Below are positions 16,978 to 27,615 of a stretch of 64,000 bases of DNA, one piece after another (the stretch's first letter is position 1; each line of letters starts with the position of its first letter). The stretch spans positions 186,001 through 250,000 of the forward strand of contig NZ_NBOF01000003.1 of the NCBI RefSeq assembly GCF_002104475.1, written 5' to 3'. The position numbers and the translations under genes were made by a program. Origin of the DNA: Cognaticolwellia mytili (GTDB lineage Bacteria > Pseudomonadota > Gammaproteobacteria > Enterobacterales > Alteromonadaceae). The notes beneath the pieces are model-generated. The model had not been told where the DNA came from and made no database searches. It worked only from the letters and a program-made list of their open reading frames with translations.

Positions 16978-17109
16978 ATGACGTTTCAAAAATGGTGGAA
17001 AACATTAAATAGCCATGAAAAGTCAGCAATGATTGTTTTATTGTCATCAGCAGGTATAGCGAATCTAATTAGCATTGGGTATGTTCTTGGGCAATGGTTT
17101 TATAGTTAA
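16978..17109 (+). CDS. Small membrane protein, 43 residues
   Basis: A short frame starts at the ATG at 16978 with AAAAAAGG placed 5-6 bases upstream. It encodes 43 residues: an amphipathic basic/aromatic start (MTFQKWWKTLNSHEK) and one transmembrane helix (SAMIVLLSSAGIANLISIGY), then LGQWFYS. It begins 20 bases after the XRE-protein stop and is likely co-transcribed. The good ribosome binding site and sensible protein character make it credible despite its size. Function unknown. Confidence 0.6.
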   Translation: MTFQKWWKTLNSHEKSAMIVLLSSAGIANLISIGYVLGQWFYS

Positions 17110-17123
17110 ATATTTGGCTCTGG

Positions 17124-17164
17124 TAAACTCTCTTAATATGAGTGTTAATTATTAAGGGAGTTTA
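17124..17164. other. Inverted repeat between convergent genes
   Basis: TAAACTCTCTTAAT (17124-17137) and ATTAAGGGAGTTTA (17151-17164) can form a 14-bp stem with one G-U pair. It sits between the small-protein operon and the convergent galM. There is no T tract on either side, so it is not a canonical terminator but may act as one or protect 3' ends. Confidence 0.45.
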
Positions 17165-17182
17165 GCTTAAAAATAACTTGGG

Positions 17183-18271
17183 TTATTTATTAGCAAAAAT
17201 AAAACGAGTTTTACTATAGAAAGGTGACTCTGGGCTAAGGATTGTATTGCTCATGCTTGCTCCGGTGTTTTTATTTGCCATTCTTTGTGGTTCAAAACAA
17301 AATGCTGAATGCTTTTGATATTGGCACTGCTCCTTACCCACTTGACTGCCATCAATGTAATTCGCTGTATATAAAATTAAACAAGGCTGATCGGTATACA
17401 TAGTTAAGCGTCTGCCTGAGCTAGGATCAAATGCCATAGCCGAATAGTTATCGCCATCAATAGCGTCTTGGTTATTTAACCAATAATTATCAAAGCCTTT
17501 AGCTATTTTAACTTGTTCATCGTCGCTACTAATGTTTTTTCCTAATAACTCCGGCTGAGTGAAGTCTTGTGCGCTGTTAGTTACCTTTCTAATTTCCCCT
17601 GTTGGGTAAATACGTTCATTCATCGGTAAAAAATAATCGGCATTAAGCTGCACTTTATGGTGATAAATGCAACCTGAGCTGTGTCCAGCCAAATTGAAGT
17701 AGCTATGTTGGGTAAGGTTGATAGGCGTGCTTTTATCTGTATTGGCAAAGTATTCAACGTTTAGTTCGTTTTGCTGATTCAGGCTATATATGACTTTAAA
17801 CTCAACGTTACCAGGGAAGCCGTTGTCTCCATCAGGACTTGTATGGCGTAATATTAAACTAACCTTATTATTGCTACTTTTAGTTTCTGCTTGCCATAGT
17901 TGCTTGTTTAACGCTTTGAAGCCGCCATGTAGTTGGTTGTCATTGTTATTAACGCTGAGTTGATAAGTTTTATCTTCAATGGTTAATTCACCCTTGTCTA
18001 TTCGTCCGGCAAAGCGGCCTATGACCGCTCCTAAATAATACGGGTCTTCTTCATAAGATCTTACATTATCGTAACCAAGAACAATATCGGCAGAAACTTG
18101 GTTTTTATCTAAAGTTTCTAATGCAACAATAATGCCGCCGTAATTGCTGATTTTAATGGAAAGTCCATTGGTGTTTGACAGTGTATAAAGTTGCGTAATT
18201 TCGCCAGAGCTTAGTGTGCCAAAATCGTTGTGAATAATGGATAGGTGCTTATTTGAAGTTTCGCTAGGCAT
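17183..18271 (-). CDS. galM: Aldose 1-epimerase (galactose mutarotase)
   Basis: A 362-residue mutarotase. Motifs of the family are visible: NYGGIIVALETLD near the start, AVIGRFAGRI, NNDNQLHGG with the first active-site histidine, THSYFNLAGH with the second, and HSAFCFEPQRM carrying the catalytic glutamate. It interconverts alpha and beta anomers of hexoses such as galactose or glucose. No other galactose gene is adjacent, so it is a stand-alone gene. Length is slightly above the usual 340-350 residues because of N-terminal residues. Confidence 0.92.
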   Translation of the reverse strand: MPSETSNKHLSIIHNDFGTLSSGEITQLYTLSNTNGLSIKISNYGGIIVALETLDKNQVSADIVLGYDNVRSYEEDPYYLGAVIGRFAGRIDKGELTIEDKTYQLSVNNNDNQLHGGFKALNKQLWQAETKSSNNKVSLILRHTSPDGDNGFPGNVEFKVIYSLNQQNELNVEYFANTDKSTPINLTQHSYFNLAGHSSGCIYHHKVQLNADYFLPMNERIYPTGEIRKVTNSAQDFTQPELLGKNISSDDEQVKIAKGFDNYWLNNQDAIDGDNYSAMAFDPSSGRRLTMYTDQPCLILYTANYIDGSQVGKEQCQYQKHSAFCFEPQRMANKNTGASMSNTILSPESPFYSKTRFIFANK

Positions 18272-18414
18272 GAACTTTTCATTTTAGTATTTTCAAGTAG
18301 AAAGACTATAACAAATGCATTTATAAAATTGCTAGTGTTTAAAAAGTGATTATCAGGGGAAGGAATGAGGCAAAACTAAGCAACAGTTAAGCAGCTAACT
18401 GTTGCTTAAATACG

Positions 18415-19386
18415 TTAATGGCTACGATTAGCTGCAATATGAGCAAGTGAGATAAGTGCTTCTTTATGCTCTGATTCTGGTAAGCTAGCCAAAGCATTAA
18501 TCGCTTTGTCGGCTTCTTGTTCTGCTTTTTTCTGAGTATATACTAATGAGCCAGTTTGCTTCATTGCTGTGAGGATTTCTTCAAGGTGATCCATGCCATC
18601 ACCATTTTTAATTGCGCTATGAATTAAAGCGCTTTGTTGCTCATTGCCATGCTTCATTGCGTAAAGTAGTGGTAATGTCGGTTTACCTTCAGCTAAATCA
18701 TCACCAACATTTTTGCCCATTTCCTGCGAATCAGCAGTGTAGTCCATAATGTCGTCAACTAATTGAAACGCCGTACCTAAATGCTTACCATAATTCAGCA
18801 TTGCCATTTCTGTTTCATTATCTTGATCAGCGATTACGGCAGCTAGGCGTGTTGCTGCTTCAAATAACTTAGCGGTTTTGCAGTAAATAACCTGCATGTA
18901 ACTTTCTTCAGTGGTGTCGGGATCATTGCAGTTCATCAACTGCAATACTTCACCTTCGGCGATAATATTAGTCGCATCTGAAAGTATATTCATAATGTGC
19001 AAGTTATTAAGTTCGCTCATCATTTGAAATGAACGAGAATATAAAAAATCACCGACTAATACACTGGCACTATTGCCAAACATCGCATTTGCTGTTTCAC
19101 GACCACGACGCATATTAGACTCATCTACGACATCATCATGCAGTAATGTTGAAGTATGAATAAACTCAATAATAGCAGCAAGTTGTAAATGCTCACTTCC
19201 TTCATAGCCCATAGCTCTTGATGCTAATACAGTTAAAAGAGGCCGCATACGTTTGCCACCGCCGTTAACAATATAGATGCCTAATTGGTTGATTAAGGCA
19301 ACGTCTGAATGGAGCTTCGAAAAAATAAGGTCGTTGACCGCTGTCATATCTTGTTGAGTCAAAGATTGGATGTTTTTGATATTCAT
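18415..19386 (-). CDS. ispB: Octaprenyl diphosphate synthase
   Basis: A trans-prenyl diphosphate synthase of 323 residues with the two aspartate-rich motifs: HDDVVDES (first) and VDDIMDYTAD (second). It also has GGGKRMRP near the N-terminus. It elongates farnesyl diphosphate to the C40 chain used for ubiquinone and menaquinone. The frame is open further upstream, but the ATG at 19386 (MNIKNIQSLTQQDMTAVNDLI) matches the E. coli IspB start, so the extra 35 residues are rejected. It is divergent from rplU, the usual arrangement in gammaproteobacteria. Confidence 0.94.
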   Translation of the reverse strand: MNIKNIQSLTQQDMTAVNDLIFSKLHSDVALINQLGIYIVNGGGKRMRPLLTVLASRAMGYEGSEHLQLAAIIEFIHTSTLLHDDVVDESNMRRGRETANAMFGNSASVLVGDFLYSRSFQMMSELNNLHIMNILSDATNIIAEGEVLQLMNCNDPDTTEESYMQVIYCKTAKLFEAATRLAAVIADQDNETEMAMLNYGKHLGTAFQLVDDIMDYTADSQEMGKNVGDDLAEGKPTLPLLYAMKHGNEQQSALIHSAIKNGDGMDHLEEILTAMKQTGSLVYTQKKAEQEADKAINALASLPESEHKEALISLAHIAANRSH

Positions 19387-19527
19387 AAAGCGTAACGAGC
19401 TGCCTTTCATGTTATAGTGTAGAAAATATTTCTGAGCTAATTTTACACGAAATTCATAATGATAGAAGTTTTCTAAGTGATAAGTTTTCACTTAAGTAAT
19501 TATTATAATAAATCATTACTTTTATGC

Positions 19528-19556
19528 TTGCCCTATTAGATATCTTCGCGTAGAAT
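19528..19556 (+). promoter_or_regulatory. Probable sigma-70 promoter of rplU-rpmA
   Basis: TTGCCC (19528-19533) and TAGAAT (19551-19556) are separated by 17 bases, about 64 bases upstream of the rplU start. This is the only good -35/-10 pair I noticed in the divergent ispB-rplU interval. Confidence 0.5.
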
Positions 19557-19619
19557 TCGCGCCCTATAATTTTAAATTTAAGCGTCATCTCATAGATAGT
19601 GACGCAGTACGGAGTAGCT

Positions 19620-19931
19620 ATGTACGCGGTATTCCAAAGCGGTGGTAAACAGCATCGTGTAACTGAAGGCCAAACAGTTCGTTTAGAGAAAATTGAACTT
19701 GAAATTGGTGCAGCAGTAGAATTCGAAAACGTTTTAATGATCGCCGATGGCGAGAACATCAATGTAGGTGCACCTTACATTGCTGGTGGTAAAGTTGTGG
19801 CAGAGGTTGTAACTCAAGGTCGCGCTGATAAAGTTAAAATTGTTAAATTTAAACGTCGTAAGCATTCACGTAAATCAGCTGGCCATCGTCAATGGTTTAC
19901 TGAAGTGAAAATTACTGGCATTAACGGCTAA
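19620..19931 (+). CDS. rplU: 50S ribosomal protein L21
   Basis: A 103-residue protein starting [14 protein letters not shown], the invariant L21 N-terminus, with [16 protein letters not shown] near the C-terminus for rRNA binding. A GGAG box precedes the ATG at 19620; the upstream in-frame ATG at 19599 is rejected because it does not match the family start. It is first in the rplU-rpmA pair. Confidence 0.98.
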   Translation: MYAVFQSGGKQHRVTEGQTVRLEKIELEIGAAVEFENVLMIADGENINVGAPYIAGGKVVAEVVTQGRADKVKIVKFKRRKHSRKSAGHRQWFTEVKITGING

Positions 19932-19947
19932 TTAGGAGCGATTTACA

Positions 19948-20205
19948 ATGGCACATAAGAAAGCTGCAGGTAGTACACGTAACGGTCGCGATTCAGAAGC
20001 TAAACGCCTTGGTGTTAAGCGTTTTGGTGGCGAAGCTGTTTTAGCGGGTAACATTATTGTTCGTCAACGTGGTACTAAATTCCACGCTGGTAACAACATG
20101 GGTATCGGTAAAGACCACACTCTATTTGCTTTATCTGACGGTAAAGTACAATTTGAAGTTAAAGGTCCTAAAAACCGTAAGTTTGTAAGCATTATCGCTG
20201 AATAA
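19948..20205 (+). CDS. rpmA: 50S ribosomal protein L27
   Basis: An 85-residue protein beginning [20 protein letters not shown], the classical L27 N-terminal tail that reaches the peptidyl-transferase centre. [19 protein letters not shown] is also conserved. It follows rplU by 16 bases with a GGAG ribosome binding site. There is no N-terminal cleavage extension of the kind seen in Firmicutes. A strong terminator follows. Confidence 0.98.
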   Translation: MAHKKAAGSTRNGRDSEAKRLGVKRFGGEAVLAGNIIVRQRGTKFHAGNNMGIGKDHTLFALSDGKVQFEVKGPKNRKFVSIIAE

Positions 20206-20218
20206 TAGCTTTTAAACT

Positions 20219-20252
20219 TAAAAAACCCTGCTGTTATGCAGGGTTTTTTTTT
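20219..20252 (+). terminator. Rho-independent terminator after rpmA
   Basis: An AAACCCTGC / GCAGGGTTT stem with a short loop is followed by nine or more T residues. It ends the rplU-rpmA transcript. Confidence 0.92.
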
Positions 20253-20267
20253 GCACTGAAATAATTT

Positions 20268-20426
20268 ATACCAATCAGATTAACTAAGTGCTCTTTTTAA
20301 ATGGCCTAAATCTCCAATAACATTGTTGCTTTCATTCCCAATAGCCAGCTATTGGTCGGTCTAGCGCCTTGTTTTTGAAAATTTATCCTCATTAAAATCT
20401 GACCCATTAATTAATCTGATTGGTAT
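20268..20426. mobile_element. MITE-like 159-bp element with 16-bp terminal inverted repeats
   Basis: ATACCAATCAGATTAA (20268-20283) and TTAATCTGATTGGTAT (20411-20426) are perfect 16-bp inverted repeats bounding a 159-bp non-coding segment. The interior contains CAATAGCCAGCTATTGG, a further palindrome. No open frame is present. Size, terminal repeats and intergenic location fit a miniature inverted-repeat element or dispersed intergenic repeat. I could not see an obvious target-site duplication outside the repeats. Confidence 0.65.
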
Positions 20427-20524
20427 CAATTGTTAATTTTTGTATAAAAAATGACTTTGTTCAAACTTAATTAAGCAAAATCATTTATAATAGTTCGCAG
20501 AAATAAAGTTTTGGAGTGTTTTAA

Positions 20525-21691
<1,167 letters not shown>

Positions 21692-21734
21692 TAAGAGTTT
21701 TTTATTCACCGACTTTTAATAAAGTCTTCATTTT

Positions 21735-21772
21735 AAAAGGTGCATTTGTATAATTACATTTGCGCCTTTTTT
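21735..21772 (+). terminator. Rho-independent terminator after obgE
   Basis: AAAAGGTGCA (21735-21744) pairs with TGCGCCTTTT (21761-21770), including one G-U pair, and runs into a T tract. Confidence 0.75.
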
Positions 21773-21834
21773 GTTGCCTTTAATCACGTATAATATTTTT
21801 ATATCGAGTTAATCTAAAAATAAAAAGAGTGATT

Positions 21835-22326
21835 ATGACCATACTATCTATGATTGTGGCACATGCTGATAACAGAGTTATTGGCAAAGATAATGATATG
21901 CCGTGGCATTTACCAGCAGATCTCGCCTATTTTAAAAGAACGACATTAGGCAAACCGATTATTATGGGACGAAAAACCTATGAATCGATTGGTCGCCCGT
22001 TGCCTGGTCGCAAAAATATTGTTATTTCGCGTGATGAGGAGTATCGAGCAGAAGGTGTTGAAGTTGTTGGCTCTGTGGAAGCTGCATTAGCATTAGTAAG
22101 TGATGTTGAAGAGGCTATGGTGATTGGTGGAGGTGCAATATATAAACATTGCTTACCAGCTGCACAACGCCTTTATATTACCCATATTGATGCCAATATT
22201 GCTGGCGACACTTATTTTCCTGAGTATGATCTTAATGATTGGCTGTTAGCAGTAAGTGAAGTTAAGGCTGCAGATGAGAAAAATAATTATCAATTACGTT
22301 TTAACGTTTACGAACGAAATTTGTAG
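21835..22326 (+). CDS. folA: Dihydrofolate reductase
   Basis: A 163-residue DHFR with the standard landmarks: MIVAHADNRVIGKDNDMPWHLPADLAYFK at the N-terminus (catalytic acid D in DMPW-DLAYF region), GRKTYESIGRPLPGR and MVIGGGAIY for NADPH. It reduces dihydrofolate to tetrahydrofolate. An in-frame GTG at 21829 lies within the AAAGAG ribosome binding site, so the ATG at 21835 is the start. It is monocistronic between obgE and a convergent chemoreceptor gene. Confidence 0.96.
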   Translation: MTILSMIVAHADNRVIGKDNDMPWHLPADLAYFKRTTLGKPIIMGRKTYESIGRPLPGRKNIVISRDEEYRAEGVEVVGSVEAALALVSDVEEAMVIGGGAIYKHCLPAAQRLYITHIDANIAGDTYFPEYDLNDWLLAVSEVKAADEKNNYQLRFNVYERNL

Positions 22327-22352
22327 TCAGTTATTTAATCATTTTTCGACAT

Positions 22353-22383
22353 AAAAAAGAGCGCTTATAGCGCTCTTTTTATT
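22353..22383. terminator. Bidirectional terminator between folA and the chemoreceptor gene
   Basis: AAAAAGAGCGC and GCGCTCTTTTT form a strong stem around TTATA. A-rich and T-rich flanks let it work on both strands for the convergent genes. Confidence 0.88.
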
Positions 22384-22430
22384 TTAGATAGAAATTAATA
22401 TTCAAATGAGCAATTAAGCTCTTAGAATAT

Positions 22431-24449
22431 TTACAGTTTGAACTCTTGTACAGATTGTTGTAACTCTTCTGCTAAGCGTGCAACTTCACTACTAGATTCA
22501 GCTGTTTGTTGTGAACCTGCTGTAGTTTGCTCTGCAATAGCGACAATTGATTCAAGGTTTTCACTAATTTCATGTGCAACTACACTTTGCTCTTCTGCAG
22601 ATGTTGCTATCTGAGAACTACGGTCAAATGCTTCATGAACAGCATGCGTAATAGTATCAAGCGCTTTTTCTGCTTCAACGCTCTGATCAACACAGTTACT
22701 TGCCTGCTTTTTACCTGTATCCATTACGGTAACGGCTTTTTCAGCGCCGCCTTGCAATACTTCAATCATATTTTGAATCTCTTGTGTCGATTCTTGTGTT
22801 CGACTAGCAAGCGTTCTGACTTCATCTGCTACAACGGCAAAACCACGCCCTTGTTCTCCTGCACGAGCAGCTTCAATCGCGGCATTTAATGCAAGTAAAT
22901 TGGTTTGCTCAGCTATCCCTCTAATTACATCAAGTATTCCGCCAATTGATGCACTATCTTGTTGAAGTTTATTGATGACTTGTGAGGCAGACTCTACTTC
23001 GCTGGCTAGTAACTCAATTGTTTCACGGTTGCGTCCAGAAATCACTTTAACACGCTCCGCTTCATCATCTGCCTGTTTTATCTCTCCTAGTGCATCGTTC
23101 GCACTCGATAATACGCTTTGCGCAGTACTGCTCATTTCTGTCGTTGCTGATGCGGCTTGTTCAACTTGAGTGCGTTGTTCCTCAATTGCTGTTGTACTTT
23201 GAGCAGTAACAGCAGATGTTTGCTCAGCGGCAGTAGCTAACTGAGTCGAACGACTAACAATGCTTTGAATCAAGTTACGTAAGCTATCAATTAGTAAATT
23301 ACAATTGTGTGATAATTGAGCAAATTCATCATCACCACTTTCATCTAATTTGCGTGATAAGTCGCCTGAAGCAACGACATTAAGCATTTCATTAACACGA
23401 CCTAATGGGCGAATGATACTAGTCAGTGTTACCCAAGCAATAACAATGGCTAAAACTATCGAAATTATTGTGATAAGTAGAGTATTTCGAGTTCCTTCTG
23501 AGACCGAGTCTTCAACTAGTATGCCAGTAGCTATTGTAGTCTTATTAGCAAGCGCAACTTGCGTTGCTAATATTGCATTTGCATTACTAATACCATTTTC
23601 TGCCGACTTTAAGCTAGCTGTAGCAATTGCGATAGCATTAAGTTGGTTATTTTTGTTGGTGAATATTTGTTCGCTTCCAGTGATGTAATTTTTAAACTCT
23701 TCAAAACTAGATGTAAGTTCGTCGGCAACATCTGGCAGGCCCTGTTGATTTAATTCATTAAGAACATCGCTAACAGACTTTTCAATATCGCTAAAAGAGT
23801 TAGTAATTTCACTCGCAACTAAGGTCGCCGACTGCTGATCTGTAACTTCACGGTATTCAAACGACGAGCTCACCATACTATTTAGTAAGGTTTCTAACTG
23901 CTCTGCTAGACTAACTGCATGTTGCAACTTTGTTTCGGCTAATTCATGATCGGCAAGATCTAATAGTACTGTTGCTGTGTCGTCGGCTTTTTCTTCAACA
24001 ATATCAACTTTTTCAACTAAGATATCGTGTTGTTCGATTGCCAATCTTCTATTACTGATAACACGATCAATTTCACTCTCTAAGCTGTTATAAACTGAAT
24101 CTACTTTACGCAAATTGGCAATTAAGCTAGCTTCGCCATCAACAACACTCTTTAAGCTTTTTAATTGCGCCTTAAAATCACTTTTATCACTATCAAATGC
24201 TGTACGATTTTTGGCAAGTTCTGATAAGTTTGTTTGATAATATGCACGTAACGTGAGATTGCCAATATTTGTTAGATCATTAGCGAGTTTATTACTGCCC
24301 TTTAATGTTGGTATCGCAAGCTCATTTTGCTGTTTTGTAGCATCACCAATAGTCGCCAAACTATTCCACGATATTACACTGGTTAAAATGAGTAAAAGTG
24401 AAATAATGGTGAAACCACCAATTATTTTCATTGCTACTGTTAATTTCAT
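22431..24449 (-). CDS. Methyl-accepting chemotaxis protein
   Basis: A 672-residue transducer. The first transmembrane helix (about 8-28) is followed by a long helical periplasmic sensor of about 300 residues. A second helix follows (about 325-345, [21 protein letters not shown]), then HAMP and the coiled-coil signalling domain. The conserved hairpin tip is [20 protein letters not shown]. There is no C-terminal pentapeptide for CheR/CheB tethering. The ligand is unknown. The frame can be opened upstream to a TTG at 24461, but the ATG at 24449 ([13 protein letters not shown]) is preferred. No che genes are adjacent. Confidence 0.93.
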   Translation of the reverse strand: MKLTVAMKIIGGFTIISLLLILTSVISWNSLATIGDATKQQNELAIPTLKGSNKLANDLTNIGNLTLRAYYQTNLSELAKNRTAFDSDKSDFKAQLKSLKSVVDGEASLIANLRKVDSVYNSLESEIDRVISNRRLAIEQHDILVEKVDIVEEKADDTATVLLDLADHELAETKLQHAVSLAEQLETLLNSMVSSSFEYREVTDQQSATLVASEITNSFSDIEKSVSDVLNELNQQGLPDVADELTSSFEEFKNYITGSEQIFTNKNNQLNAIAIATASLKSAENGISNANAILATQVALANKTTIATGILVEDSVSEGTRNTLLITIISIVLAIVIAWVTLTSIIRPLGRVNEMLNVVASGDLSRKLDESGDDEFAQLSHNCNLLIDSLRNLIQSIVSRSTQLATAAEQTSAVTAQSTTAIEEQRTQVEQAASATTEMSSTAQSVLSSANDALGEIKQADDEAERVKVISGRNRETIELLASEVESASQVINKLQQDSASIGGILDVIRGIAEQTNLLALNAAIEAARAGEQGRGFAVVADEVRTLASRTQESTQEIQNMIEVLQGGAEKAVTVMDTGKKQASNCVDQSVEAEKALDTITHAVHEAFDRSSQIATSAEEQSVVAHEISENLESIVAIAEQTTAGSQQTAESSSEVARLAEELQQSVQEFKL

Positions 24450-24572
24450 AGTTCCCACCAATATATAAATTTAATTATCTGTTGCTTAATTATTATTAGA
24501 CTACAAAGGAATAAGTACAAGCCTTTGTACTAGTATAACAAGCTAAATGACTTTTGAAACAGACGAGACTCG

Positions 24573-25391
24573 CTATCTTTGTATTTTGTGTGCTCGTTCA
24601 GTAAATAAACGCTTATCACTCCACCTTAGTATTGTTAAATGATGCCCCCAAACACAGCCAGTATCGAGAGCATATATGTTGTTTGGCTGGCATTGGCCCA
24701 TTAGTGCGGCCCAGTGGCCGAATAGCCATTGAGTATTATCATCGATGTGCTGAAAATCGAACCAAGGTGATAGTTGTTTAGGTGCATTAGTTAAATTTTC
24801 TTTACATTTAAAATCTAAACTACGGTCACTGTGGCAATAGCGCATACGTGTTAAAGCATTAATGGTAAAGCGAAACCGACTGACTTCATCAGTAGCATTT
24901 TTCCAGCTTGTTGGTTGTGCACCGTACATGTGCTTCAGCCAATACTTAAGCTCAGGCGAAATTAAGTTTTTATGAGCAATGTTTGCTTGCTCCAATGCTA
25001 TTTTTGGAGTCCATTCTGGTGATAAGCCTGCGTGACTCATATAGGTTTCTTCACCGGGCAGCTTTTGGATAAGAGGTTGGCTAATCAGCCAACCTAGCAG
25101 CTCTTCGGCATCAGGGGCAGACAACAATGCAGATAATTTATCTTGTGCCTTTACTTTTTTTAACCCATGAAATACCGACAATAAATGTAAATCATGGTTG
25201 CCTAATACTATTTTTGCACTATTTTTAAGCGACTTTATAAGTCGTAAAGTCGCGAGGGAGTCAGGGCCTCGTGCTACGAGGTCTCCGGCAACATATAACT
25301 GATCATTATTTTCAGAAAAAGCAATCTTACCGAGCAAGGTCTCGAGTTCACTATAACAGCCTTGGATATCACCAACAAAATAAACCGTCAT
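24573..25391 (-). CDS. apaH: Symmetrical bis(5'-nucleosyl)-tetraphosphatase
   Basis: A 272-residue calcineurin-like phosphoesterase. Metal-binding motifs are in order: GDIQGC near residue 8, GDLVARGPDS, LGNHDLHLL, and later histidines in MSHAGLSPEW. It hydrolyses Ap4A to two ADP. It is the promoter-distal gene of the conserved surA-pdxA-rsmA-apaG-apaH order, 9 bases after apaG. Confidence 0.95.
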   Translation of the reverse strand: MTVYFVGDIQGCYSELETLLGKIAFSENNDQLYVAGDLVARGPDSLATLRLIKSLKNSAKIVLGNHDLHLLSVFHGLKKVKAQDKLSALLSAPDAEELLGWLISQPLIQKLPGEETYMSHAGLSPEWTPKIALEQANIAHKNLISPELKYWLKHMYGAQPTSWKNATDEVSRFRFTINALTRMRYCHSDRSLDFKCKENLTNAPKQLSPWFDFQHIDDNTQWLFGHWAALMGQCQPNNIYALDTGCVWGHHLTILRWSDKRLFTERAHKIQR

Positions 25392-25400
25392 AGCTTCCTA

Positions 25401-25793
25401 CTAATTTAAAATATTAGGTTTGGCCAAGCGAAACAATGGGATATTCACTTGTATTAATTCGCCATTAGTTCGCTGCATTTGATAATGGCCTTGCATATTA
25501 CCCAATGGAGACTTTAGCAAACAGCCGCTAGTATAAGTAAAGCTTTGGCCAGCTTTAATATGAGGCTGTTGTCCAATAACACCTTCACCGGATACTGTAT
25601 TGCTTTCGCCATTGGCATCGGTAATTAGCCAGTGACGATTAAGCAGTTGAACGGCTTCCTCACTTTGGTTGACAATCGTGATGGTATAGCTAAAAACAAA
25701 CTGTTGTTCGGCTTCAATTGACTGCTGCGCTATGTAGTCACTTTGAACTTCAACACGAATAGCATGCGAAATTAAAAAGTTGCTGTTAGTCAT
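25401..25793 (-). CDS. apaG: ApaG family protein
   Basis: A 130-residue fibronectin-like beta-sandwich protein with [26 protein letters not shown], the [11 protein letters not shown] segment and [12 protein letters not shown], all typical of ApaG. The molecular role is not settled; mutants in other species affect Co2+ resistance and Mg2+ efflux. The ATG at 25793 overlaps the rsmA stop by 8 bases, which implies translational coupling. An upstream TTG in frame is less likely. Confidence 0.93.
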   Translation of the reverse strand: MTNSNFLISHAIRVEVQSDYIAQQSIEAEQQFVFSYTITIVNQSEEAVQLLNRHWLITDANGESNTVSGEGVIGQQPHIKAGQSFTYTSGCLLKSPLGNMQGHYQMQRTNGELIQVNIPLFRLAKPNILN

Positions 25794-26607
25794 TATCTGC
25801 AATTACAGGGTTGTCAGTGATAAAATTTGCTAGCTTTATGAAGTCATTTAACCCCAAATTCTCTGGACGCAAACCTGGATTAATATCTAGTGATTGTAAT
25901 TGTTCGACTGAAATCAATTTTTTAAAACTGTTACGAATGGTTTTTCTACGTTGATTAAACGCGGCTAAACAAACTTGGTTAAGTGCTTTAATATCTTTAA
26001 CTGGATTTTTTATGACTTTATGTGGCACAAGACGAACTATAGCAGAGTCAACTTTAGGTGCAGGTTTAAAAGCTTCAGGACCAATTTCCATTACAGGAAT
26101 AACCTGACACTGATATTGTGTCATGATTGACAACCGACCAAATGATTTACAGTCAGGACCGGATGCCATACGTTGAACAACTTCTTTTTGCAGCATAAAA
26201 TGCATGTCTTTCACTTTATCTTTAAACGTTAACAAGTGAAAAATAAGTGGTGTAGAAATGTTATACGGTAAATTACCAAAAATACGTAGAGGTCTATCTT
26301 CGCTTGCTAGTTTTGAGAAATCAAATTTTAGTGCGTCTTCTTCGTAAATGGTTAATTTAGGTGCTAAGAATGGGTGATGGCGTAGTCTGTGTGCTAAGTC
26401 ACGATCTAATTCTACTACGCTGAGTTCGCCTGCACGTTCGACAACAGGCTCAGTTAACGCACCAAGGCCAGGACCAATTTCGACTAGATTTTCATTTGGC
26501 TCAGGGTTAATCGCATCAACAATGTCACTTATTACCGCGTCATTATGCAGAAAGTTCTGCCCGAAACGTTTTTTTGCTTGGTGGCCTAAATGGGAATTTT
26601 TACTCAT
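25786..26607 (-). CDS. rsmA: 16S rRNA (adenine1518-N6/adenine1519-N6)-dimethyltransferase
   Basis: A 273-residue KsgA/RsmA enzyme. It starts with [11 protein letters not shown], has the SAM motif [13 protein letters not shown] and the catalytic NLPYNIS motif. It dimethylates two adjacent adenines in helix 45 of 16S rRNA late in 30S assembly. It is in the conserved operon, 24 bases after pdxA and overlapping apaG. Confidence 0.97.
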   Translation of the reverse strand: MSKNSHLGHQAKKRFGQNFLHNDAVISDIVDAINPEPNENLVEIGPGLGALTEPVVERAGELSVVELDRDLAHRLRHHPFLAPKLTIYEEDALKFDFSKLASEDRPLRIFGNLPYNISTPLIFHLLTFKDKVKDMHFMLQKEVVQRMASGPDCKSFGRLSIMTQYQCQVIPVMEIGPEAFKPAPKVDSAIVRLVPHKVIKNPVKDIKALNQVCLAAFNQRRKTIRNSFKKLISVEQLQSLDINPGLRPENLGLNDFIKLANFITDNPVIADND

Positions 26608-26631
26608 AATTTTGTATTGCTCGAATTGAAG

Positions 26632-27615
26632 CTAAGTTTGGTTATTAGCCAAAGTGATTGCGGTGCGAATAGCTTCATTGAAGCTTCCTGCATCAGCGTG
26701 ATTACTACCCGCTAAATCTAGTGCGGTACCGTGATCAACTGATGTTCTGATAAAAGGTAGACCTAAGGTAATATTCACTGATGAACCAAAACCTTTAAAT
26801 TTCAGTACAGGTAAGCCTTGGTCATGAAACATGCTTAATATGGCATCGGCCTCAGCAAGATATTTCTCTTGAAAAATAGTGTCTGCGGGCAATGGTCCGA
26901 TAAGGTTCATGCCTTCTTGTCGTAATTCATCTAAAGCGGGGATCATAACATCAATTTCTTCTCGTCCTAAATGTCCATCTTCGCCCGCGTGAGGGTTAAT
27001 ACCACAAACATAAATTTTAGGGCTTGGAATACCAAACTTAGTGATTAAATCTTGATGTAATATACGTGCTACTTTTTGTAAACGTTCGTGAGTAATCGCT
27101 TTGGCTACATAAGCCAGAGGAATGTGGGTTGTGACTAGTGCAACTCTTAAGCCTTCTGTTGCCAACATCATGACTACATCAGAGCAGTTCGCTTGATGGG
27201 CAAAGTATTCTGTATGACCACTAAAGGGGATACCCGCTTGGTTAATTAAGCCCTTATGAACAGGGCCTGTAACTACTGCGTCAAACTCTCCTGAAATATT
27301 TTTTTCACTAGCAATACGTAAAGTTTCGACAACATAGTGGCCGTTGTTTGCATTAAGCTTCCCTGGTACACAAACATCATCTAACTCAACAGAAAGTACT
27401 ATTAAGGTACCAGCTTGATGAGCTGTTGGCTCATCATTAGCATTATACTCTTTAATAATCAGAGGTAACTGAAGTAACTTAGCACGATCGCGCAATAACT
27501 GTGCAGAGGCGACAACAATTATTTGTGTCGGCCACGCGTATTGGGCTATTTTTATTATTAAATCAGGCCCAACGCCTGCAGGTTCACCAGGTGTTATTGC
27601 TATGCGTTTTAACAC
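26632..27615 (-). CDS. pdxA: 4-hydroxythreonine-4-phosphate dehydrogenase
   Basis: A 327-residue PdxA. It begins [13 protein letters not shown], has GHTEYFAHQ and [16 protein letters not shown], and ends with the metal-site segment [13 protein letters not shown]. It oxidises 4-phosphohydroxy-L-threonine in the DXP-dependent pyridoxal phosphate pathway. Its start codon overlaps the surA stop by 1 base, so the two are coupled. Confidence 0.97.
   Translation of the reverse strand: MLKRIAITPGEPAGVGPDLIIKIAQYAWPTQIIVVASAQLLRDRAKLLQLPLIIKEYNANDEPTAHQAGTLIVLSVELDDVCVPGKLNANNGHYVVETLRIASEKNISGEFDAVVTGPVHKGLINQAGIPFSGHTEYFAHQANCSDVVMMLATEGLRVALVTTHIPLAYVAKAITHERLQKVARILHQDLITKFGIPSPKIYVCGINPHAGEDGHLGREEIDVMIPALDELRQEGMNLIGPLPADTIFQEKYLAEADAILSMFHDQGLPVLKFKGFGSSVNITLGLPFIRTSVDHGTALDLAGSNHADAGSFNEAIRTAITLANNQT

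Noticed and set aside
19387-19491. N-terminal 35-residue extension of ispB
   Set aside because: The extension has no counterpart in IspB and runs into the rplU promoter region. The internal ATG matches the family start.
23350-23688. 112-codon plus-strand frame inside the chemoreceptor gene
   Set aside because: Antisense shadow of the HAMP and transmembrane region; hydrophobicity is a mirror of the real helix.
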